DNA of 64,000 nucleotides. It comes from Beroe ovata (taxonomy: Eukaryota > Ctenophora > Nuda > Beroida > Beroidae). Position 1 is the first letter of the stretch. Each line of letters begins with the position of its first letter. Positions 11,743 through 20,704 of the stretch are shown piece after piece. The stretch covers positions 42,080 through 106,079 of the forward strand of contig CAMPET010000032.1 in the NCBI GenBank assembly GCA_946803715.1, given 5' to 3'. The translations under genes were made by a program, and so were the position numbers. The notes under the pieces were generated by a model. The model was given only the letters and a program-made list of their open reading frames with translations. It did no database searches and was not told the origin of the DNA.

Positions 11743-12824
11743 GAAACACACAAACACACACATCATATACCTCTGCAGGCCGAGCATGGCAGCAATATCT
11801 CTGCTCTTTACACGAGCGTCATGCAACACTGCGCGTAGTGTGAGCTGTTCTCCCGGGCTATCCAGCACACAGAAGTGCAGTTTCATATCAGTGTTAACAT
11901 CACTGTTAACAGCTGCACTGTTGTCAGTGCTCCCTCCGTTCAGTATCTGTAGACAGAGAGAGAGAGAGAGAGGGGTTGCATGATGCGAGAGTTAACACAA
12001 GACTATTTGGGCGAGATGGGCGACAGAGGAATGTCAGGTTAAAATGGCTGGTGGTCAAGAGGACTTGATTCCCAATAGTGGAAACACGATTCCTATAATA
12101 AATCATTCCAAAAGAAATCATAGCAAAAAATACATCTTATTGCCAAAAGAAAGCCGGGTTTATCAAATAACCAATGGTCTCACAGTTACTAGCATTTCCA
12201 ATTAAAACTCACTGAAACTCGACCACCGTAAGATAATAAGTGGGGAGAGCTGGGGTCCAAAGTTTCCTCGTATTCAGTTACGATCGGAAGTTGCTTTAGG
12301 AAGTGCTTCATTGAGGTAGATGGCCGGTCGAGGCATCTCACTATGTCTTCTCTGAAATATATACTAAGGTAATGTCTTCGATCATCATTCATGTGATAAC
12401 TGATGAACAGTCACGTGATAACTGATGAACAGTCACGTGATAACTGATGAGTGATGAGTCAGGTTATCAGTCAAATCTTAACGTTTCAGTTGCAGTATTT
12501 CTAATTTTATTTAGATCGAGGTATGGGTACCTCTTCCCACCTCGATTGAGCAAGTGTCTCGATATTCTCTATCCAGAGAGGTCCAGGAGTATCCCTATCA
12601 AAATAGTCCACCTCATTCTGAAACCTTTGGTTGTATTTCTCTTTTCAGATCATAATAACAACTGCATTCATTACGATTGATGACGCCATACTATCATAAA
12701 TGATGTGGTGTCAAGTGAAACATACCTTAGTGATGGTCACAGGTTGTGACTGTATGAAGTGTAGGATAGTTCTCTTGTCGTGAATGACACACTTTGTTAA
12801 CAACCGCCGTACATTCCCACTCAT
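9208..12824 (-). CDS. Tandem YqaJ-like nuclease protein, second unit degenerate
   Basis: Probable DNA exonuclease/recombinase-like protein. Seven exons: 12726-12824, 12541-12638, 12213-12351, 11771-11946, 10873-11444, 10539-10765, 9208-10323. Phases join to 808 residues. Residues 1-170 (start MSGNVRRLLTKCVIHDK) match no family I know. About 245-460 is a YqaJ/lambda-exonuclease-type unit: KRITASMFG, IRWGLDNEINAKLAYE, GILGASPDGLLPDN at about 380, IVEFKCPYT, YYHQIQGMLY. These hold the PD-(D/E)XK-type acidic residues (E of WGLDNE, D of SPDG, E and K of EFK). About 590-808 repeats the architecture (HRLTSSSFH, GILGASVAGLLSDG at about 672, IVDVRC, YPKIQGALYF) but has WGLDNE replaced by LTQDHT, SPDG by SVAG and EFK by DVR, so it is probably inactive. 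A charged linker (REHRLT preceded by EEGDEGSGDGEEG) joins them. An N at 11522 lies in an intron. Such domains in invertebrates often come from viruses or transposons; intron-rich structure argues for residence as a host gene. Confidence 0.75.
11497..11760. repeat. CA microsatellites and single-N join inside an intron
   Basis: CA runs at about 11497-11512 and 11702-11760 flank a single N at 11522, within the intron between the fourth and fifth exons of the YqaJ gene. The N probably marks a contig end caused by the microsatellite. Confidence 0.7.
12390..12455. repeat. 22-bp tandem repeat in an intron (3 units)
   Basis: Three copies of a 22-bp unit beginning cacgtgataactgatgaac. The corresponding place in the second copy of this segment (about 13838-13866) has only one unit, so the repeat varies between the two copies. 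Confidence 0.75.
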
Positions 12825-13304
12825 GTTCACTGTCTATACGTTTACCCACAGCTACCGGGCATACAGCTGTTGTTATCGGCCATCTAAAGAATTGAAATGA
12901 TGAAAGTGTGTTTATTTCTGACAGTGAAAGATGCCTTAATAAAGTGAATCTATGATCATGAATTGGCCCCTGAATCTCACTTGGAATTATCTACAACAGT
13001 CTTCTGAAATTTGAGTGATGGTCATGTTCCATGCTACTCAAGTACCTATGGCCGAGTACAAATAGGTACCAAAATAATATTGTCGCAAGGGAAACCTTCC
13101 ATACTTTGTACGTCAAGTTGAAAAGAGATGATAAGCTGTAAAGAAATTTAAAGGCCAAAAAAAGAAAGTTAAAAAAAGAAAATGTCACAAAAAGCAGACA
13201 CCGGTCTGACGCTTATCAAACCTATAAAATTAATCAAACAAATTAAAACAAATTAATAACTTGATAAGACATTTCAAAACTCTGACTCCAAGAACTGTTG
13301 CAGT
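12825..13304 (-). other. Spacer and a truncated duplicate of the ORC2 3' end
   Basis: Sequence upstream of the YqaJ gene start. Its last part (about 13255-13304) reads tcaaaactctgactccaaga and runs into the C-terminal coding end of ORC2, matching 14645-14689, before stopping at the N at 13305. It is the end of a contig that overlaps the true ORC2 locus. Confidence 0.75.
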
Positions 13305-13305
13305 N
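13305..13305. other. Single-N assembly join
   Basis: The base left of the N continues ORC2 coding sequence (ctgttgcagt), which resumes at 14689. The base right of it starts tctcccgggctatcc, which already occurred at 11849. So 11849-13304 and 13306-14689 are overlapping versions of one segment. Confidence 0.85.
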
Positions 13306-14240
13306 TCTCCCGGGCTATCCAGCACACAGAAGTGCAGTGTCATATCAGTGTTAACATCGCTGTTAACAGCTGCACTGTTGTCAGTGCTCCCCTCGTTTAT
13401 TATCTGTATACAGAGAGAGAGGGGTGGCATGGTGCGAGAGTTAACACAAGACTATTTGGGCGAGATAGGCGACAGAGGAATGTCAGGTTAAGATGGCTGG
13501 TGGTCAAGACGACTTGATTCACAATAGTGGAAACACGATAACCATATAAATCATTCCAAAAGAAATCATAGCAAAAAATACATCTTATTGCCAAAAGAAA
13601 GCCGGGGTTATCAAATAACCTATGGTCTCACAGTTACAAGTATTTCCAATTAAAACTCACTGAAATTCGACCACCGTAAGATAATAAGTGGGGAGAGCTG
13701 GAGTCCGAAGTTTCCTCGTATTCAGTTTCGATCGGAAGTTGCTTTAGGAAGTGCTTCAGTGAGGTAGATGGCCGGTCGAGGCATCTCACTATGTCTTCTC
13801 TGAAATATACTAAGGTAATGTCTTCGATGATCATTCACAAGTGATAACTGATGAGTGATGAGTCATGTTATCAGTCAAATCTTCACATTTCAGTTGCAGT
13901 AATTCTAAGTAGATCGAGGTATGGGTACCTCTTCTCACCTCGATTGAGCAAGAGTCTCAATATTCTCTATCCAGAGAGGTCCAGGAGTATCACCATCAAA
14001 ATAATCAACCTCATTCTGAAACCTTTGGTTGTATTCCTCTTTCAGATCAAAGTAACAACTGCATGTACTACGATTGATGACACAAGAATATCATCATGTA
14101 TTATGTGGTGTCAACTGTCAAGTGACACATACCTTAGTGATGGTCACAGGTTGTGACTGTATGAAGTGAAGGATAGTTCTCTTGTCGTGAATGACACACT
14201 TTGTTAACAACCGCCGTACATTTCCACTCATGTTCACTGT
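13306..14240 (-). pseudogene. Second copy of the 5' exons of the YqaJ gene (probable second haplotype)
   Basis: Repeats the first three exons and part of the fourth of the YqaJ gene: start codon near 14232, then the exon with FQNEVDYFDGDTPGPLW, the exon with EDIVRCLDRPSTSLKH (about 13665-13803), and the start of the exon with STDNSAAVNSDVNTDM, cut at the N at 13305. Differences from 11849-12824 are scattered substitutions and small indels. There is no downstream nuclease portion. I read it as the other haplotype of the same locus, not as a second gene. Confidence 0.7.
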
Positions 14241-14657
14241 ATATACGTTTTCCCACAGCTACCGGGCATACAGCTGTTGTTACCGGCCATCTAAAGAGTA
14301 GAAATGATGAAAGTGGGTATATTTCTGACAGTGAAAGATGCCTTTAAGTGAATCTATGATCATGAATTGGCCCTGAATCTCACGTGGAATTATCTACAAC
14401 AGTCTTCTGGAATTTGAGTACTAAAGTGATGGGAATGTTCCATGCTATTCAAGTGTGGCGAAATACAATTAGGCACCGAAATAATATTTTCGCAAGGAAA
14501 ACCTTCCATATCTTGTATATCAAGTTGAAAATAGATGTTAAGCTGTAAAGAAAATCTAAAGGCCATACAAGTTAAAAAAATGTCACAAAAAGCAGACACC
14601 AGTCTGACGCTTATCAAACCTTCAGAATTAATCAAACAAATTAGGTAATAAAACATT

Positions 14658-15938
14658 TCAAAACTCTGACTCCAAGAACTGTTGCAGTATCTTCTGCTCC
14701 ACTGGGATGTACAGCGCCTCGGAACCCTCAACTTGGCGTGTCTTTATCAACGCGTGATCCTTGAACTCCGTCAGCTGGGTCCGGAGAGTCGCGTCACTGT
14801 TAACCAGGAACTTCTCACGACACTTCATGTAGAAATCCTGGAATGTGATACCCTGGAACTCCGTTCCGCCCTCCTGTTGGAATGTGGCCAGCAGTTTGAA
14901 AATACCCCTCGCGTTGGGCGTGAGTGACCTCAACACGTGCGTCATGGAGGAGAGAGCAATGGCGCCTGTTTGTCTGACCATGAGTGAGGTTTCTACAGAG
15001 GTCTCGTCTGTGTACGATTCAAATGTGGTGCAATCAAACCAAAGCCAGTTGAAGAGTTTGGTCTTATACTCATCCCACAGCAGAGGCGCGTTGATGTGAT
15101 CAATAGTGGCTATCACATGAACATGATCGATAGATGCCAATTCTGCAAGGATCTGTTGGGACTTATCATTCCTCAGATTAGTCCCATCTATGTTATTGAT
15201 AATCAGATAGATATCATTATACTTGCTATTCCGGATATAGTTAACTTGATCCTGGACTGACCGTGAACTTGCACTACTGCCCAGCAAATCCTGAGTGATG
15301 CTGTTCAGTATATCACGAATAGTCAGATTGGGGAAGTACCCGTTGACCACAACGTGATAATCATTCTTCAACATCTTCCTAGCGTACTGAATGAGGAGTT
15401 TCCGTTTTGAACCCACTCCGTAACACACGACGTTATATCCCTCTCGTAGGAAGATATTCCACTGCGCAAACAACTGAGCATGATCCGATACCAGGGCAGC
15501 TTGCTCCTTCTCATACCCGGGAGTTACTTTTGACAGGAGTTTCGTGATCTTAGCATGGTCCAACTCCTCCAACTCCAAATCGTGGAGTGTCTTGTTCGTG
15601 GAGTTACCGCCGCGTCGCGAGTGAAAATACGACTCGATATTTTCCTTATCATCCACCAACGGAGCGGAGTTCAGCTGGTGAACTTTCCGTCGCTGTCCGA
15701 CACTCAGTTCACGGTCGTCCTCGTTATCCTCGTCGCTGGACGAAGACGAGGAATCGGACGTGGAACTGTCCTCGGACGAGTTGAATTGTTGACAGGGTAG
15801 AGTGTGAGCGTATTTGGTCTGTTTGAGTTTGCGGAGAAGGTAGGGAGTTGAAATGTCACGTTTCAGCTTCTCAGGAGAGGGCGAGTGAAGAGGACTATCT
15901 GGTTCAGTCATCACTGATGGGGTAGGTGTCGAGTACAT
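14658..15938 (-). CDS. ORC2: Origin recognition complex subunit 2
   Basis: Core subunit of the nuclear origin recognition complex that loads MCM2-7. A single uninterrupted exon encodes 426 residues (human ORC2 is 577; the shortening is in the N-terminal region). Residues 50-80 are Ser/Asp/Glu-rich and likely phosphorylated. The AAA+-like core begins near 150: VVCYGVGSKRKLL (172-184, degenerate Walker A), HVVVNGYFPNLTIRDILNSI, IYLIINNIDG (Walker B position), then HVIATIDHINAPLLWDEY and KLFNWLWFDCTT. The C terminus has SSMTHVLRSLTPNARGIFKL and FQDFYMKCREKFLVNSD, typical of the ORC2 winged helix. The absence of introns is unusual beside its intron-rich neighbours. The start MYSTPTPSV is the first ATG in frame. 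The 3' end is partly duplicated at 13255-13304 by the assembly. Confidence 0.95.
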   Translation of the reverse strand: MYSTPTPSVMTEPDSPLHSPSPEKLKRDISTPYLLRKLKQTKYAHTLPCQQFNSSEDSSTSDSSSSSSDEDNEDDRELSVGQRRKVHQLNSAPLVDDKENIESYFHSRRGGNSTNKTLHDLELEELDHAKITKLLSKVTPGYEKEQAALVSDHAQLFAQWNIFLREGYNVVCYGVGSKRKLLIQYARKMLKNDYHVVVNGYFPNLTIRDILNSITQDLLGSSASSRSVQDQVNYIRNSKYNDIYLIINNIDGTNLRNDKSQQILAELASIDHVHVIATIDHINAPLLWDEYKTKLFNWLWFDCTTFESYTDETSVETSLMVRQTGAIALSSMTHVLRSLTPNARGIFKLLATFQQEGGTEFQGITFQDFYMKCREKFLVNSDATLRTQLTEFKDHALIKTRQVEGSEALYIPVEQKILQQFLESEF

Positions 15939-16417
15939 TAGGTGTCGATTAGCATTACAAGCATTTCAACTTGGATTGAGTAGGTGAAAAACTTATAGAA
16001 AATAGCTTGGCAAGCCATTGGAAAAGTGAAAGCAAGGAATGACAATCATAATAAAATACAATAATAGCACACATTGAAAATTTACCATTATAATAGTCTG
16101 AGGGTGCATTGTGCAATTCAGATTATTAATTCTTAGATGTTCGTTTTGTAGTACCTACCTACCTACAATCTACATCATGCGACAAAGACTCAAAGCTCTA
16201 CCGAGACAGAAAACAGCAAGATCACAAAATGTACACAATATTTCTTTACCTGTTGAGTGTTGACATTCGAAGTAAATCAAATTCCAAAATCAAAAAGATC
16301 GATTACATTTTTCTTTCTTACCATGTAACAGTTTTCGAAAAACTTCACTTCTTCGCTACACAGCAGCCGAAATATACAAGTAATTTACACATTTAAATTC
16401 GTATCCTGCTCTTGTGT
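15939..16417. other. Spacer between ORC2 and the acyl-CoA oxidase gene
   Basis: About 480 bp, AT-rich. It should contain the ORC2 promoter and the 3' UTR of the oxidase gene. Apart from a short (ctac)n run near 16155 nothing stands out. Confidence 0.5.
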
Positions 16418-19400
16418 CTAGAACCCGTCTAGCTCGCCTCTGTTATCCACTTCATTGTATTTGACCCAATCACGTGCAATGGGGGCACTGATCATTTCGT
16501 CTGTGATCCCGAATGATTCCACCAAGGGCAGAGCGTGCGGTGTCAACTCGTTACACAACCTGTCAAACTCCGCTGACACCTGTAAGTTGGGCGGCATGGT
16601 GTCAAATGTCAACACAGAAATTTCTAGAAGAAGTGATACCGAGATTAGCAGAGGAAGTGATACTAAGATCATCGAGGAAAGAAACTACTTAATGTTAAAG
16701 CTATTCCATGAAACCCGACACAGCTAACCTGTTTTGATTGGTCAGGAGTGAGAACCTCACGCGTTAGGTACCACGCAGCATTATCTCGTATAAATGTCAA
16801 CAGGTGCAGATGAAGGAGGGAAGTCAGGATCTCTTTGGTATCATCCTGTGGGAAAAAATAGCCTGTTATCGAATAATGAACCATCTGAATTTCATCAATA
16901 ATTTACTGGTTCAAGGTTGAATCTTAACTCATGCACTTTGCAAAGACCTGGTAATATACTGTTACATCACACCTATGAGGTGCGTATTTGACCTGATAAT
17001 ACAATGGTCGTACCTCCGTGTTGTCGACGACCCGTTTGAATTCCTCCGCCACTATTCTCTCTCCGTACGTTTTCCCCGCATTCTGGATATTCTCGTTCTG
17101 CTCATACATCCACGTCTGGAAGATGCCCTCGCGGCCCTTGGCCCCCTTCAGAGCTCTCCCTAACCCTGCAAACAGCATGTTCTCCCTGATGTTCACCAGG
17201 TTGATTAGCTCCTCCACACTTGTTACACTGTCAGCCACTGGAGTGGAGGGTCGGAGTGAAAACAGCTCGAGCCGTTCTTTAGCCACTTTTTGGATGAGAA
17301 CACTGTTATCTCCTTCAGCCGTCATGGCGGCATGAGCCAGCCCGATGAATGTGCCGAATCTATTGCAAGACAGGTATCCCTGGCCCCCACAACGCTCCCT
17401 ACACACTGACACAAGGTGTTCGAGATGCCAGCTACAGATCGGTTTCAGGGCACAGCACATCGCCACTACTTCCTGGTGCTGTTCGGGTATCTGTGCCGCC
17501 CATTGCCGCTTCACGGCGTCCAGCCCTATGTTCAGAGCGAACGTCCGGGCTAGGAGGGGCAGGAGAGCGTGCTGCTGGAGTTGATAGGAGAGAATCGCTG
17601 CATCACTCTTCCCCTTGCTACCTGTAACATGACGTGGTGTGAGATTTGCTACAGGTCATAGACACAGTTACATCACAGTTACAACACTAACACCCTACAC
17701 CATATAACATAAACACAGTTACAACACAGTTACGACACAGTTACAACACAGTTACAACACAGTTACAACACAGTTACAAGACTGTGACAGTGTTGGGGAG
17801 CAGCTAACCTCTACCTGTGTTGGGGGACAGCATATATGTGCCTGCCTAACCTGTGTTACTTGTGTTACTACAAAGCACGTACAGGGTGTTGTGTATCTCA
17901 GTATCTCACCTACAGTCAGCCTGGTGGCGGAATACTTGACGGCGATAGAGAGGGCAGCTTTAGCGCCGCCCAGTGACATGCTGGCAATGCACACCCTACC
18001 GGCGAGAAGCTGGTCTGCCACCGCCAGGAACCTGAAACACGGCATTATCTTAGTGGTCAATTCAGACAAAGGAAGTCAAAATCCACCAATACAACTATTG
18101 AACTTAGTGGTGGATTGCGAAGAAAGTTCACAAATGAATAATCTAGTATAACAAGTGAATCATCTATAACAAGTGAATTATCTGTAATAAGTGAATTATC
18201 TGTAACATAACGACTACTGCAACTGGGTGTTCTCACTAATCAGGAGAACCTGGCTCTGGTGGATTTGATGTCTGATACCAGTGTCCCATCGTCACCCAGC
18301 TGACTGTACTTGTCAAGGAGATTGTCTTTCGGAACTGTAACATTGTCACAATGTTACGGTTAATTGTACAATGTTACAGCTTTATAAGTGAGCTACGAGT
18401 ATAATCGTCGTTATTAAGGTGACACCACTACATCGATTTGATTTCTCACTAATTTGATTATAATTTCCCATACCTCTGACATTATGGAATGTTAGCTTAG
18501 CGTTGTCAACCCCATTTAGCCCCATCTTGTAACCCATCTCTTCCACTGTAACATTCGGCAACACATTCAGTTCCTTATCTCGTATCGGTACAAGAATAGC
18601 GTGTATTCCTGAAATATTGACACGGAATTAACTGGAAGGGTTCTACGCAAGTGGGGTTTAGTAACTTAGTAACTTTAGTAACTTTAATAAGTTATATTAG
18701 TAAGGCTGGTGCTCGACAGACCTGTGCTATTGAAAAATTTTCACATGCTACTAAGGAGTGCACATACTAAGATACTAAGAACGCATTTACAACGCATATT
18801 GAATAACGCAAGACCCAAACGTTACTCTATTGTACTGACCATGGTTTACGTCATGGGATATGAGATGAGCAAAGACCACCACATGATGAGCATGGAGTGC
18901 CCCATTTGTTATCCAGTACTTCTGTGCCAGTGGTGTGGGAGTATTCACTACAATCTCTCTGGGACAATTATCACGGGTATTATAGTCAAAATGTGCTCCA
19001 CTAAGCTAATTAGGATTTAGGTATTAATTGTAGCCACAGTAAGATTCACTGCCAGATTTACCTTGTCTCAGGATCGTAGATAGCTGTTGTTTCCATTTCC
19101 ACGGCATTGTTACCGTAACCCAATTCAGTGAGACCAAAACAACCGATATCAGCTAGAGAGTCTATACCTGCGACACATATTGTGCAATGTGGAAAGTACT
19201 GCTATGCTCATTGAAACTGATGGAACATGAATAATAAATAATGAATAATGAACAAGGAATAAGGAGTGGTAACTATTCTCAGTTATACGAGCAGATACGT
19301 AAGTGACATGGATCTAGTCTCACGTTATGGATGCAGGAGCGGCAATCATTGGTAGTGACTCAATTCCTACCTGCTAGGAGTTTTTCGTGGTGCTTCTCTG

Positions 19401-20358
19401 TTCCTAGTTTGAGGACTGTCCCTCCGAAAAGGTTAAATTGAACAGTCATTTTCGTTGTCATGGCTGGATCTGCAATGGTAACTATAAGATAAGGTGCTGC
19501 AATAAGCACATATCAGGACCACCGCGAGTTCTGGTGAATCAGTGCTTCTCTACACAATAAAGAGAATGCTGTACACCGTGTTTCCCAGTACCGATGATGG
19601 CAGCAAGTTCGTGGGCGGCAAATATCCGCAGAGGGTTGTCCCGGAAATCGAGGACGGAGATGAATCCGTTATCGCAAATCCGCTGGAGTCGCTGTAACGC
19701 GAGTTCGCGCTCCTCTGCCAGGGATATGTTATACTTGGGCTTCATCACGGGATCTGACATGAACTCCCTGAACCTGAGTGGGAGATGTGAGACAGATCTG
19801 TTAAAATTTGCCAATGATTTGAATAAAATGAACATTGAACAGACCCTTTTGCTTTCTCTAGAATCTGAAGTCAAGTAGTAGGTAAGTGGATTCTTGAGTA
19901 GGATCCAATAAGTGCTATGGATGTTTTCAAACACATGTCAAGGATTCTTGACTCACTGTTTCCTCATGCAGTGGTTATCATGGTCCAGGAGATGGGTCAA
20001 TGATTCCGTGGAGTAATCGGGTTTAGGGTACTGCTGCTGTATAGCTGAAATGGGGAGTGGATGAATGAGGTAGTGGACTCAAAGCAGCGAGGGAGGGCGA
20101 CAGAGGACACTTCCACATCATGGAACACATGCGTGGCTTCTGGTAGTAGCTATAATACCTAGCTCCCAGTAATACTCGAATATACAAGAAATCTGAGAAA
20201 CCATATTATACTTAGTCATACATCATTGATTACAGACCTGGAGGAGAGACTTTATTCGAGAATGGTGGTATTTCAGTGTGGGAGAGTGCGACAGATAGGT
20301 GTCTCTGATGTGTGATAACTCCTCGCAGATGCCTTAAACTTAACATGGCTAAATTCAT
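16418..20358 (-). CDS. Acyl-CoA oxidase-like flavoprotein
   Basis: FAD enzyme of the acyl-CoA oxidase family (first step of beta-oxidation, giving trans-2-enoyl-CoA and H2O2). Twelve exons: 20238-20358, 19957-20044, 19592-19773, 19371-19469, 19062-19167, 18840-18958, 18474-18608, 18250-18334, 17910-18031, 17014-17621, 16729-16845, 16418-16579. Phases join to 647 residues. Motifs in order: [41 protein letters not shown] (flavin/substrate segment), [72 protein letters not shown] and [16 protein letters not shown], where the glutamate is at the catalytic-base position of the family. The N terminus ([20 protein letters not shown]) is Arg/His-rich and looks like an import presequence. The C terminus, ELDGF, is not a PTS1. 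So the compartment is uncertain: a PTS2-like or mitochondrial route. The paralogue is not assigned. Confidence 0.88.
17714..17782. repeat. 11-bp minisatellite in an oxidase intron
   Basis: About six tandem copies of acagttacaac with single changes, preceded by looser copies from about 17660. It lies between the exons ending at 17621 and starting at 18031. Confidence 0.85.
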
Positions 20359-20704
20359 TGGAAGTGTTATGTAGCCACTGCACAAGTCATGCTTATTCCG
20401 CACCCTGTTTACAGGGGTTCGTACTAAAACCAGTGAGTATCATACTGTCTAGAGCAACGAAACCCAATACGATATGAACATCATAAACATACTAACATTT
20501 CGAATTCAAATTAGGTATAACTTAAGCATTCATGTCCGTATAATAATTTGTAATTAGTAATATAATATTGAATGAGATCATGATCAAGAACTTATAGAAA
20601 AGAAACACAGAAAATCCTATGATCTAGCAAGTAGTGGACATGAAGATCACAACCCAAGTGTCATACTGTCAATATATGTCATAGCTAGAAGTGTCATCAA
20701 TGTG
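20359..20704. other. Spacer between the oxidase and CIP2A genes
   Basis: About 350 bp, AT-rich. It should hold the oxidase promoter and the CIP2A 3' UTR. No exon or repeat is seen. Confidence 0.5.

Noticed and set aside
11583-11983. Open frames through the CA repeats (poly Thr-His) near 11.6-12.0 kb
   Set aside because: They are translations of a microsatellite and of the reverse strand of a real exon (11771-11946).
13230-14156. A second gene encoding the YqaJ N-terminal region
   Set aside because: It is cut at the N, lacks the rest of the gene and overlaps the ORC2-linked contig, so it is best read as the other haplotype.
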